A stretch of 64,000 nt of DNA from Phaseolus vulgaris (lineage: Eukaryota; Streptophyta; Magnoliopsida; Fabales; Fabaceae): the NCBI RefSeq assembly GCF_000499845.2, contig NC_023749.2, forward strand, positions 20,234,207 through 20,298,206. Reading direction: 5' to 3'. This document shows positions 53,389-64,000 of the stretch, one piece after another. The position numbers and the translations under genes were made by a program. The notes under the pieces are model-generated. The model did not search any database. It saw only the letters and a program-made list of their open reading frames with translations, and had not been told where the DNA came from. Each line of letters starts with the position of its first letter. The first letter of the stretch is position 1.

Positions 53389-55231
53389 TTTGGTTCTTCA
53401 AGATGAGTAGCTCCTTGTCTTTTCAATTTTAGTTCTTCTTTATTTCATATTGTCTTTTACTTTCCTTATTTGTCTTGCTGTTTTTTACATTTTAATTTGT
53501 TCTTGGTGTGCTTTGTGGAAGATCCAACCGAAGCACTCTTGTTCATTTGATCTTGAACAAGTTCTTGTGCAATTTGTGATAGGATTCCATACACCTTTGT
53601 GTTGCTATTTTCTTTTAGGCTTTGAGTCTTTATTGCTTTCTTTATTTTTGGTTCATATTATGCTTTGAGTCTTTAATTTTCTGAATCTATACATGTTTTG
53701 TCAAGTCATGTTCATCCATATTGTCAACAATTCATAGTAGTCCTTTTATTTGGCTTAATTGTTTCTTGATTTTGGGTCTCTTTATTTGCTTGAATCTGCT
53801 GTTCTTTGCTCCTTTGGTGCCTTTTAATTTTTAGTTTGAGTTCATATTGTGTTTAGATCATACACAATTCTATTTCACAAATTTCCATTGTGTCTAAACT
53901 TTGGTATCTTGCTGTTTTTGTTTCCAGTTTTCAGATTCCCCTGTTTTCACCTTCTCTGTTTTGGCTGTTTTAACCCAGAAAAATATTTCCACCCATAGGA
54001 AATTTCTGATTTTCTGGAAAATGCAAGTTTAAAGTGTTATAGAAAAGACAAAAAAAGAATTAGGTCAAAAGAAGCAACAGAAAAAAAATGATAAATCTTT
54101 TAAGATCAGAGTGCAAATCTGAAGCGCTCCAGCTGGCCTAACCGAACACCAATTTTGCAAAATTTATTAAAAAACAATGGTGCATCCGTTTTGAATGAAT
54201 CCAAAGCCAGATTTTAGATAAGATCCTGAATATCTTGCATAACAAATTTCAGAGCCAAATTCCAAAAATACAGATCAGCATAAATCGGGGAACAAACACG
54301 TTTTCTGGCCCACAACATTTTCCAGTGGTGCTGTTTTTTTTATTTGGTCATCTAATCTAGTGCTTTTCTTTAGGAATTCTTTTGTGTGCCAACCTTTAAT
54401 TGAGTACCTTTATTTGTTTGCTTTACTTTCTTGACTCTCTTTCTAGTTGTCACAATCTAAATCCTTTTGGTGATACTGTTTTATTCAATTAAATTTATTT
54501 CTTGCTTTTGTTCTTTGACCTCTAATTTGGGTGCTGGAATTTAATTCTTCTTTGGTGCTTATGTGAATGGGAACTTGATTTGGTTAAGGTTTAGCCCTTT
54601 GCTAGGTGCTGGAAATTGGAGAATTAAAGGCCATCATTCTAAGGAGAAGACAAGGCCAAAGCCGAAACAAGCATTCTTGAGAAAACACTACAAACACTTG
54701 GAAGATCAACAAGCAAAGACAACAAGGAAGTGCACTAATCAAAAGAGGATCAACAAAGGGAGTTCTCTTATTTCCTTTGCAACTTGGTTTATTGTTAATT
54801 ACCTTGTTAATTACGTTTTAGACGGTGAGTGTGTCTTCAAGGGCTCAAAGTGTCCAAGAAGCCTCACCTAGGGCCGAATAGTATAGCATTCTTGATTAGT
54901 AATTGTTACTTGTTTGTAATTGCTTTTCTTTTGCTTTCATAGCTACGTTTTGCATGTTTAATTTTGTTTAATTTGTGTGCTAAACCGACTAGCTTTGTTG
55001 CATAGTTAGCTTACATTGTTTTCTTGCATTTATTTCTCAACTTATTTGTGTTCTAAGTGTTTCACTAAGAGAAAGTCTTGTGTGAAGATATTGGAGGATA
55101 GTTTTTGGCAAGGAAAAGGCTTGGTACTTAAGTAGTCCTTTGTGACTCACCTCCCTTACCTGGAAAACTACCTTCTCTAACTTTCCTAAACTTTCTCAAA
55201 GTAAAACACCTATATACACAAAGTTTTAGCC
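53389..55231 (+). other. A2 leader, no gene
   Basis: The T-rich leader of 1.8 kb is very similar to those of A1 and B. The hairpin GGTGAG...CTCACC is kept at 54824-54868. Small ORFs here are not conserved among copies. Confidence 0.75.
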
Positions 55232-56890
55232 ATGTCTTCTTCTTCTCACTCTCCAAAGTCTATAGAAAGTGAAGTAAAATCTTTGAAAACTCTTTTAAAA
55301 GAAGTATCCCAAGCGGTACAATTAATCTCTTTTAGACAATTGGAAAATGAAAACAAAATCAATGAGTTGGCTAAAGCTCAAGAAGAGAAATCACAAAAAT
55401 CACAAAAATAAAAAAAAACTCATGCATCCCATTCTCAAAGTATTGAGTCTCTAGGGGAAGGAAGCCGTAGAATCAATGATTATTACCAACCACCCCCTAG
55501 AAAAACTAGGCAAAGGGAACAAGAGGTGCCAAGGGAAACTAGAGTAGACCTACCTCATTTTCATGGCAAGGAAAATGTAGAAGTATATCTAGATTGGGAG
55601 ATGAAGGTAGAGCACCTCTTTGCTTGCCATAGGGTAAGTGAGGAACGAAAAGTACCCTTAGCCACCCTTAGTTTCCAAGGGAACGCCATGTATTGGTGGA
55701 CCTCTCTCGAAAGAGATAGACGTCTTCATAGGGAACCTTCCATTACATATTGGAATGACCTTAGGGGAGCCCTAAGACGTCGACATATACCTTCCTACTA
55801 CCATAGGGAGTTGATGGACAAGCTCCAAAGACTCCAACAAAAGAACATGAGTGTGGAAGAGTATAGGCAAAAAATGGAGCTCTACATGATGAGAGCATCC
55901 ATTAGAGAAGAGGAGGAAACCACCATAGCTAGGTTCCTTAGCGGCCTATCACTTGAGATAAGAGATAGAGTAGAGCTCTTACCTTATCAAGACTTGAATG
56001 ATTTGGTTCAACTTTGCATTAAAGTTGAGCAACAAAACTTGCGCAAAAACTCAAGTCAAAAGGTGAGCCCCTATTCTAGCTTTTATCCCAAGAAAGAGTT
56101 TAAAAGGGAGGGTAGTACATCCAAGGAAAAACCAAAAGAGCCTACCAAGCCCTTCACCAAATAAACCTCAACCCCACCCATTCGAGCTAGAGATGTTAAG
56201 TGTTTTAAGTGCTATGGTAGGGGGCATGTGCAAGCACAATGTCCAAACCAAAGGACTTTGTTTCTTAAAGGTGTAGATGAGTACACTAGTGGCGAGGATG
56301 AGCCTAGTGAGAGAGAGGAAGGGGGAGAGGATGAGAGGGTAGCTCCACTAGAGGGAGAATTGCTTATGATTAGGAGAACCCTCAACAATCACCCTAGCAC
56401 ATCCATTGAAACACAAAGAGAGAACATATTTCATACAAGATGCAATGTTTTAGAAAAGATATGCTCTCTCATTGTGGATTGTGGTTCTAGTTGTAATTGT
56501 TGTAGTGCTAGGATGGTTGAAAAGCTTAAGCTACAAGTGGTTCCCCACCCAAAACCTTACAAACTTCAATGGCTTAATGAAAATGGGGAACTACATGTAG
56601 ACAAGCAAGTGGAAATCAAGTTTTCCATAGGGAACTACAAGGACAAAGTTTTATGTGATGTAGTGCCTATGGAAGCTTGTCATATTTTATTAGGGAGACC
56701 ATGGCAATTTGATAAGAAAACCTTGCCTGATGGTCTCACTAACGAAATTTCCTTCACCCATAAGTATAAAAAGTTTGTACTTAGTCCTTTACCACATTCT
56801 CAAGTGGTAAAAGACCAAATACAAATGAAGCAAAAGAGGGATGAGGAAAACAAAAAAAAAAAGAGCGCTAGAAAAAGAGAAAATCCTTAG
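55232..56890 (+). pseudogene. gag: A2 gag-protease with two stops
   Basis: It has the same start and domains as A1 gag: coiled coil, gag domain, knuckle CFKCYGRGHVQAQC and protease. In-frame stops are TAA at 55409-55411 (TCA in A1) and TAA at 56162-56164 (GAA in A1). The protease active site is DCG instead of DSG. The purine tract near the end (AAAAC plus 11 A) is 16 bases long, as in A1, so the frame relation to pol is the same. Confidence 0.9.
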
Positions 56891-59800
56891 GGATAAGAAG
56901 GCGTGGGAGAAGAGTGTTCCTTCCCACAAGGTTGGTCAACAAGCAAAGCCTCTTGAAAACGTCTTTGAAAACTTGCTTCTTGTTGAACAACCAAGCCTTG
57001 TCTTGTGTAAAGGAGCACTTACATGCACTGCCACAAGTAGTGAACTTATGACTTTACCTCCTCAAATCGAAAATCTTTTGAGTGAATTTGAAGATCTATT
57101 CTCACAAGAAGGACCCATTGGGCTTCCTCCTCTAAGGGGAATAGAACATCAAATTGACTTTATCTCGGGGGCAAGCCTACCAAATAGGCCTGCTTATAGA
57201 ACCAACCCCAAGGAAACTAAGGAGATAGAATCACAAGTTCAAGACTTGTTGGAGAAGGGTTGGGTTCAAAAGAGCCTAAGCCCTTGTGCTGTACCTGTCT
57301 TGTTGGTGCCAAAAACAGATGGAAAATGGCGCATGTGTTGTGATTGTCGAGCAATCAACAACATCACCATCAAGTATAGGCATCCAATTCCAAGGCTTGA
57401 TGATATGCTTGATGAATTGCATGGGTCAACTCTATTCTCCAAAATTGACCTTAAAAGTGGATATCACCAAATTCGAATCAAGGAGGGTGATGAGTGGAAA
57501 ACCGCTTTTAAGACCAAATTTGGATTATACGAGTGGTTGGTGATGCCTTTTGGGCTTACTAATGCCCCAAGTACATTCATGAGGCTTATGAATCACACCT
57601 TGAGGGATTGTATAGGTAAATATGTAGTAGTTTACTTTGATGATATTTTAGTATATAGTAAAACCCTAGAAGACCATCTAAGTCACCTTAGGGAAGTTCT
57701 TCTAGTTCTTAGGAAAAGTAGTCTTTTTGCAAATAGGGATAAGTGTACCTTTTGTGTAGATAGTGTAGTCTTTTTAGGCTTCATAGTAAACAATAAGGGG
57801 GTGCATGTAGATCCCGAGAAAATCAAAGCCATCCGAGAGTGGCCAACTCCACAAAATGTAAGTGATGTAAGGAGTTTTCATGGGTTAGCTAGCTTCTATA
57901 GAAGGTTTGTGCCTAATTTTTCTAGCCTAGCATCTCCTTTGAATGAACTTGTTAAAAAAGATGTTGCATTTTGTTGGAATGAAAAGCATGAGCAAGCCTT
58001 TCAAAGGCTAAAAGCTCAACTCACCAATGCACCCATCCTATCTCTTCCAAATTTTTCCAAAACCTTTGAGATAGAATGTGATGCATCGGGGGTAGGCATA
58101 GGTGCGGTTTTGTTGCAAGGTGGACACCCCATTGCTTATTTTAGTGAAAAACTCCATGGTGCCACCCTCAACTACCCCACCTATGACAAAGAGCTCTATG
58201 CTCTTGTGCGAGCCCTAAAGACTTGGGAACACTACCTTGTGTCTAAAGAATTTGTCATACATAGTGATCACGAGTCTTTAAAATATTTAAAGGGCCAACA
58301 CAAGCTCAACAAGAGACATGCTAAATGGATGGAATTTCTTGAACAATTTCCATATGGTAATCAAATACAAGAAAGGGAGCACCAATATAGTGGCCGATGC
58401 TCTTTCAAGACGGCATACACTCCTTTCAAAATTGGGTACCCAAATTCTTGGATTTGACCATATAAGAGAGCTTTACCAAGATGATCAAGAACTCTCATCC
58501 ATCTATGCCCAATGTCTACATAGAGCGCAAGGAGGTTATTATGTGTCCGAGGGATATCTTTTTAAAGAGGGAAAACTTTGCATTCCCCAAGGAACACATA
58601 GGAAACTCCTTGTCAAAGAATCACATGAGGGGGGACTCATGGGCCACTTTGGAGTTGATAAAACTCTAGATCTTTTAAAAGCAAAATTTTGTTGGCCACA
58701 CATGAGGAAAGATGTCCAACGACATTGTTCTAGATGCATCTCATGTTTAAAAGCAAAGTCTAGAACAATGCCGCATGGACTCTATACCCCTTTGCCGATT
58801 GCAAATGCTCCTTGGGAAGACATTAGCATGGATTTCATTTTAGGACTTCCTAGGACTGCAAGAGGCCATGACTCTATCTTTGTGGTAGTGGACCGTTTTA
58901 GCAAAATGTCCCATTTTATTCCATGCCACAAAGTAGATGATGCTCAAAATATTTCTAAACTCTTCTTTAGAGAAGTGGTGAGACTCCATGGTCTCCCTAG
59001 AAGTATAGTGTCGGATAGAGATCCCAAGTTTATCAGCCACTTTTGGAAAACTCTTTGGGGTAAACTTGGCACAAGACTACAATTTTCAACTTCTTGTCAT
59101 CCTCAAACGGATGGACAAACCGAAGTAGTCAATAGATCTCTTGGAACTATGCTTAGGGCTATCATGAAGGGCAGCCACAAATCTTGGGATGAGTACCTTC
59201 CCCATATTGAGTTTGCTTACAATAGAGTAGTTCACAAGACTACTAATGCTTCTCCTTTTGAGGTAGTATATGGCTTTAATCCTCTCACACCCATGGATTT
59301 GATACCTCTTCCTAATCCACAAGATTTTGTGCATAAGGAAGGCGTAATCAAAGCTGATTTTGTAAAGAAAATGCATGAGAAGATTAAACTCCAAATACAA
59401 CAACAAAATGAAAAGTACACAAAATACAACAATAAAGGGAAGAGAGAAATAATTTTTGAGGAAGGAGACTTAGTTTGGCTTCACCTTCGCAAAGATAGAT
59501 TTCCAACTCAAAGGAAGTCCAAACTAAGTCCCCGAGGAGATGGACCTTTCCAAGTTCTCAAGCGAGTCAACAACAATGCATATAAATTGGACCTACCTCT
59601 TGAATATGGAGTACATGACACTTTTAATGTAATTGATCTTTCTCCATTTGTAGGTACCAATGACGATGACGAGCTGGATTTGAGGACAAATCCTTTCCAA
59701 GGGAGAGGGGATGATGGAGGAGGGCCAAGCACATCTAGCCATGGGAGCCAAAGCCCACACCATGAAGAGCGTCTAGACCAAGGAGAGCGTCTAGCTCCAA

Positions 59801-59994
59801 GGAATGAGCGTCTAGACCGTGAAGAAGGGAAGCGTCTACCCATGGAGCGTCTAGGTGTGGCACTAGACCGTCTAGGTCCTCTCACAAGATCAATGGCTAA
59901 GCATGTACAAGCACAAGTGGATGAAGCCACGGATGGAAGAGAGAAAGCCTTGTATATGTTGCATCAAGGCCCAATAGGGGTACTTAGTAGATAG
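56841..59994 (+). pseudogene. pol: A2 pol with one frameshift and an LTR-coded tail
   Basis: It opens in the +1 frame to gag and overlaps it by 50 bases. RT has YFDD near 57637. RNase H and integrase follow, as in A1. One inserted G at 58356-58357 (TATGG where A1 has TATG) breaks the frame inside RNase H; the frame continues open from 58318 to 59994. Integrase catalytic D, D and E are kept. After LDLRTNPFQ the frame crosses the polypurine tract and runs 94 codons into the 3' LTR, with ERLDxxERL-type repeats and LGPLTRSMAKH. Confidence 0.9.
59699..59711 (+). other. A2 polypurine tract
   Basis: AAGGGAGAGGGGA directly precedes the 3' LTR and is also read as pol codons. Confidence 0.83.
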
Positions 59995-60410
59995 GGTAGT
60001 GTAGAAAGCACATTTGAAAGAAACCTTCTAGAACTTGGCTAGGTGTGACCGGTCATGGCACATGGTCTAGCTTTGCATTTCATTTGGTTTACATTTCATT
60101 ATGTTTTAGCTTAGGATTTACGTCCCAAATAGCCTATAAATAGGGAGGCTATCTCATGTATTTTGCAAGTTTATTGTGAGTAAAGTTATGCTGCCAATTT
60201 GTGCTCAACTTTGCTTCTCCCTAGAATCCTAGGCTCTAAACTTCAATTCCTTCATATTTTCCCTTGAGCTGGCCGAACCACTCAATACCCATACTTAACA
60301 TGCACCTACAAGATCAACACCACTCTTAGGAGGATCTTGCTCACTCTCATTCATTGCTTCCGCCCCATACTCTACATTGATTCAAGAAGAACTTCATGAA
60401 AATGCCATCA
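59712..60410 (+). repeat. A2 3' LTR
   Basis: The LTR is 699 bp, with TATAAATA at 60135-60142, and codes the pol tail in its first 280 bases. It is followed by the duplication TGTAC. Confidence 0.94.
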
Positions 60411-60420
60411 TGTACACCCT

Positions 60421-60600
60421 GGGCAAGTTGAGGCACTAGATAAAGACCTTCTCGCCGTCGAGCGAGTTCAGGCACTAGATAAAGACCTTCTCGCCGTCGA
60501 GCGAGTTCAGGCAAGATAAAGACCTTCTCGCCGTCGAGCGAGTTCAGGCAAGATAAAATCCTTCTCGTCTTGAACGAGTTCAGGTACGGTGTGGAGGGTG
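60421..60600. repeat. Short tandem repeats in H
   Basis: Four units of about 36-45 bp carry GATAAAGACCTTCTCGCC and GTCGAGCGAGTTCAGGCA. The core CTCGCCGTCGAGCGAG is an inverted repeat (CTCGC/GCGAG). The array continues the one at 52560-52670 on the other side of A2. Confidence 0.75.
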
Positions 60601-61204
60601 GAAGAAGTTTAAAGGATGGCTAAGGTAGGTTCGAAGAGAACGCCTAGCTGTCCGGCTTATTGTTCTGAAACTCAAGGAGGTAAAGAAGGATCCGAAAGGC
60701 GCCTCTACCCCCCAGATGAGGGAACAATAGCCAAGTTACGAAGGCAAAAGGGGGCTTACATCGCCGGGACCCTCTGGCGATCAGAAGAAATTCAGGCGAT
60801 GGCAAGTGTAAGGGCCCATTTTGATGGAGCAGATCAGGTGAACTATATCTTAAAATATCAGTTGGATTGAAACTTGCCGTTTAGTAAGTAGTTTCACGCT
60901 GAAGTTCGTTGTCTTAAGTTCACAAGTTATTAAAATTTCATCGTTGGAAAGTTGATAGTTCGCTCGAGTTTGAAGCAGTAAGTGAACGATTGAGCCCGCA
61001 GGATCGCTAAGTTAATTTCCTTAAGCGGTTTCTACTACGAAAAGCAGAGTAAACAGAGAGACCATATGCGGAAGCGGAAAAGTTTATAATAAGGGTGGTA
61101 TCAGTTCGAAATGCATAAGAGGAAAAGAAAAGTTATTACAGGTAAAGTTTGTACAAAAGGAAACAAGCGTGGGGTCCCAGTGAATAAGTAATGGAGGGAG
61201 ACGA
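60601..61204. other. H spacer downstream of the antisense gene
   Basis: Mostly unstructured sequence between the tandem repeats and the antisense stop codon. An 84-codon plus-strand frame at 60616-60870 has no family likeness I can name and lies in the same position as spacer in E and G, so I do not call it a gene. Confidence 0.5.
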
Positions 61205-62663
61205 CTAATCTTCAGAAGGAACGATCTTCCCATCCACCACTTCATTACATATTGATACCATGGAGAGGTCGAGCTCGGGGTACTGGCAGGCGACGTCGAA
61301 CCCAGCGGCGAGGACTTGGGCGGAGCTTAGTTCGAGCTCTTCGTTTTGTTGTTTGAGCCCCTCGGTTTGCTGTTCCAGCTCGTCAGCTCGTTTCTTCAGT
61401 TCTTCAGTTTTCCCACGAGCTTGAACGAGGTCTTCAGCAACCTTTTTGCTTTCCTCCCGCGCCTGGGCCAGCTTTGCAACAGTTCTCTTGTTCTCCTCTC
61501 TAGCTTCGGCGAGCTTAGCCACGACATCATCCCTCTTCTTTTCGACCTTTCCAAGGAGAACTTCCCGATCAACCGACCTTTTTTCAAGGTTCTCTACCTT
61601 GGCTGCATCCGCTTTTATTGATGCCTCCAAGTCAGCCACCTTGAGCCGGTAGGGAACCAGCTTACTCTCCAGCTCGATCTTCTCTTGAGCTAGGAGGTGC
61701 AGTTTCTGGCGTAGATCGGAGGTCTCCTTGCGTGCAACCCTTAGCTCGGCACTCATGGCGTCCTCCACCCTTGAGTGGTCGATCTCCGCCATCATCAGGT
61801 TACAAGACAGCTTCTCCGCCTCGATTCTTATCAGGCGATTCTCCTCTTGGAGTGTAGAGATATCGTCCTGAAGTTTTTTGTTGGAACTCTCCACAGCTTT
61901 TGTTATGATTGAGGGGATAAAGCACCAGTTTTTTGTTGGAACTCTACCATCATTTTGAGTTTAGCTGTGAAGGGCCCCCAGATTTCTTTGACCACGGGGG
62001 AAAGGCTTGCAGCTGCTGTCGGTGGAGGTGCTGAAGGAGACTGGTGCTGACTCTCACCGCCACCCTCTTGAATTGGTTGATGAGGTTGGGCTTCCTAGCG
62101 TGGTGGTGATGTGGGGGACTCAGTAATGAGTATTGGCGAGTTGTGAGCGCCTTCATCCCCACCTGGTGCAGCTTCAGCGATTGAGGCAGTTGAAGGAGGA
62201 CCCTCTCCAGCAGATACGAATGGCGTGGAGGCGCTCGGAGGGTTCTCCATGAAGTTGGGCTCGTTGCCTTCAACCGCAAGAAGTGCAGCTGCCAAGGGTA
62301 TTGCTTGGACTGGCGGTGTTGGAGCTGGGGGAGAGGGCGGTGTTGGTGTTGGGAGAGCAGGTGGTGAAGAAGGTGCCACCCTTCTCCTTTTGGTAATGAG
62401 GCCGTCATCAGTGGCCTCATCATCCTCATCCTCGTCTTCTTGAACCACTTGAGGAGTTTTCCTCTTTGGTTTCTTTAAGACGAGCTTCTTTCGTTGAGGG
62501 GCGGGCAGTGCCTCTGGAGGAGCTGGGCCTTGAGGGGCCGATCTGCCCTGGGCAGCGACGATCTCCACCACCGAGTTTGGCACGGTTTGAGAACCCGACG
62601 CCAATTTGTGGGTTCGGGCGAGCGCCCTCAGTTCAGCCAATTTGCCTCTGCCCAACATGAGAT
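61205..62663 (-). pseudogene. H antisense gene, exon 2
   Basis: The exon begins at the predicted acceptor (TGTGCAG, 62664-62670) with LMLGRGKLAELRALARTHK. A basic stretch RKKLVLKKPKRK, an acidic patch then KRRR (EDEDEDDEATDDGLITKRRRV), a Pro-rich linker, a TAG at 62095-62097, a short duplication around 61874 and 61930 with a frameshift, and a 200-residue coiled coil (61894-61300) follow. It ends NEVVDGKIVPSED. The same architecture is seen in E gene 2 and G. Confidence 0.78.
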
Positions 62664-62853
62664 CTGCACAGTGCAAAAATATACAAGTAAGCGCGAAGGC
62701 AAAAGTAAAATATACGAGTACGGGTGCGAATGATACAAACAAATGGTGCAGGAAATAAAAACCAGGTCTAGTGCGCAACAAGCAGGACGCCCAATAATAG
62801 ATAACAGAGATGCAGCACAAGACGAAAACCTAAATGTCGAGGTAAGTGCTAAC
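62664..62853 (-). other. Predicted intron of the H antisense gene
   Basis: The 190-bp intron has donor GTTAGC and acceptor TGTGCAG. It interrupts the codon after EAHI in phase 1. Introns at the same protein position are predicted in E gene 1 (35337-35437) and E gene 2 (38871-38991). Confidence 0.65.
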
Positions 62854-63796
62854 CTATGTGAGCTTCGAGTTGGCCCTCGAGGAACTCGAAGGAGATTATT
62901 GCAGAGGTGGGAAAGGTGATGTTAGCGGCTGCCACACTTTTCCAAAAGAGGCATAGATCCTTGTCCAACTCGCCCATGTTGTCAGGACTTCTTGGCCTTC
63001 TGAAGCTTTCTTTGGAGTCCTTATTTCCCTTGTTTACCCAGTACAAGGGAAAGCCATCGAGCAGCGAAGGGTCTTGATCATTTTGGCGCACTTGGACGAA
63101 CTTTCCCTTCCAATCTTTGTAAGATTGCTGGAAGATAGAGAGGATCGATCTCCCAGCAATTCCGTTTAAGCTCACCCAGGGGCGGTCTCCAGGATTCTTA
63201 GCCTCGAACAAGAAAAGGAAAATGTCTACCGAGGCCGGTAGTCCCAAGTGCGCGCACATGATTTGAAATACCCGCATGAATGCCCAGCTGTTGGGATGGA
63301 GCTGGGCAGCAGCGATGTTGAGCTCGGTTAATAGCTCCCGTTCGAAACAGGTGAAGGGAAGCCTGAGTTTCACCTTCTTGAAGAGGGTAGTGTAAACGAA
63401 GCAGAACAACTCGCCGTTGTTCCCCTTGTCATCCGCGCAGATTGGCACGTCAGGAGGGCAAGGCAGCACTGTTAGTTTGTTGTCATGCTCCTTGTGGAAC
63501 GAGAGGTTGGGTTCGTCCCCTTTCTTCAACCGTAGCACCGCCAACGCAGAGTTCACTGAAGAGGTCTCCTTCAGTAAAGTTGGGGTGGCCCACGGGTAGA
63601 GTTTCTTGTAATCTGGTGTGGGAATGGAGGCTCCTCCGGCGACTAGTGGAGTTGCCTGAGCGAGGTTGGGACGAGAGGTTGCAGGCCTCTCAGCCTGGGA
63701 AGAAGGAGCACCAGATGCGCATCGTAGGTTATGCGCTTGGGATGGAGGGTTTCGTGATGAAGGAGGAGGATTCGCAGTGGTTTTTGTACGAGCCAT
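62854..63796 (-). CDS. H antisense gene, exon 1
   Basis: I chose the ATG at 63796 (MARTKTTANPPPSS) over one 56 codons upstream because the sequence before it is hydrophobic and low in coding character. The domain runs from DYKKLYPWATPTLLKE through FCFVYTTLFKKVKLRLPF, FERELLTELNIAAAQLHPNS, SVDIFLFLFEAK, WVSLNGIAGRSILSIFQQSY and LLDGFPLYW to GQLEAHI. It resembles Pfam Transposase_28 ('putative gypsy type transposon'), known from extra ORFs of Tat elements. This is the only undamaged exon 1 in the window. The function is unknown. Confidence 0.78.
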
Positions 63797-64000
63797 CGCG
63801 GGAACTGCAAAGGAAAAAGAAAAAAGGATGAATAAGGGTTGTAGAGATCGACTCGATTGTGGACGCAGAATGAAGAACGAACGAACGAGAGTTCGTTGTG
63901 ATGAATGTGATGGAAGACGAAGCCCTAAGTTACGAGAAGGAAGAAGAAGAGGAAAACAACCCACAGCGTATGCACTAGACAGATAATGGATGATGCGAAT
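63797..64000. other. Upstream of the H antisense gene
   Basis: This should hold the 5' UTR and promoter of the minus-strand gene. The minus-strand frame stays open for 56 codons upstream without family likeness. No TATA box is clear. Confidence 0.4.

Larger units (their letters stand above)
52675..60410 (+). mobile_element. A2: full-length chromovirus in H
   Basis: This is a complete 7,736-bp copy of the A family with two 699-bp LTRs (about seven differences by eye) and a perfect duplication TGTAC (52670-52674, 60411-60415). It has a primer site, leader, gag with two stops, pol with one frameshift, and a polypurine tract. It is older than A1 by LTR divergence. Its pol tail into the LTR is open. 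Confidence 0.95.
46585..64000 (+). mobile_element. H: Tat-lineage Ty3/gypsy, right end outside window
   Basis: This plus-strand element is inserted in I at GTAAG (46580-46584), and its 3' end is beyond the window. It has gag (46936-48201), protease, RT, RNase H, second RNase H and integrase (48143-52213), a repeat-rich spacer split by A2, and a spliced antisense gene (63796-61205). Several frameshifts and stops are present. The RT core is open with YVDD, so it is the best preserved Tat copy here. Confidence 0.88.

Noticed and set aside
60616..60870. An 84-codon plus-strand frame in the H spacer
   Set aside because: No family likeness, no counterpart in E or G, and placed between repeats and the end of an antisense gene.

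Overview
The window is nuclear DNA of a flowering plant, made (as far as I can see) entirely of nested LTR retrotransposons. I found no host gene, tRNA, rRNA or CRISPR array. Plant Ty3/gypsy chromovirus, Ty3/gypsy Tat and Ty1/copia proteins, tRNA-Met-type primer sites and 5-bp target duplications point to a plant. A eudicot, perhaps a bean-type legume, is a guess from general repeat style and is not proven.

I use letters for elements. O (+) is a chromovirus gag-protease fragment, split at 58/7839 by A1 (59-7838, +, duplication CCTTC). B1 (8900-10378, +, 5' LTR and leader only) abuts C1 (10379-13079, -, 5' half only). F (-) is a Tat-type element whose gag lies at 13080-13815 and 20773-21381 and whose 5' LTR lies at 21430-22046 plus 41612-41866. 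F is broken by the copia element D (13816-19780, -, AGGTA), by the solo LTR C2 (19788-20772, GTAGT) and by E. D's left LTR holds another solo LTR (14244-15303). E (22047-41606, +, GTTAT) is a 19.6-kb Tat-type element that contains an inverted solo LTR of its own family (24131-25296) and the non-autonomous chromovirus B (26113-31144, GGTTT).

G (41867-45376, +) is the 3' half of a Tat-type element and is the apparent target of F. Element I (45377-46584, -, chromovirus 3' end) sits in G. H (46585-64000+, +, Tat-type) sits in I. A2 (52675-60410, +, TGTAC) sits in H. The nesting is therefore four levels deep (G>F>E>B and G>I>H>A2).

A1 and A2 are one chromovirus family with a CRM-like design: gag-protease, RT, RNase H and integrase, with the pol frame running across the polypurine tract into the 3' LTR. 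B keeps their primer site, leader, gag N-terminus and polypurine tract but has no RT, so it probably moved in trans. E, G and H carry gag, protease, RT, RNase H, a second archaeal-type RNase H and integrase on the + strand. Downstream, on the opposite strand, each carries an extra gene. Where exon 1 is present (two copies in E, one in H) it shows a predicted phase-1 intron at the same protein position; its C-terminus is a coiled coil ending in a VVDG-type motif.

The most interesting signals are this spliced antisense gene, an LTR/internal hairpin with two compensatory base-pair changes, and the RT-less but open 617-codon ORF of B.
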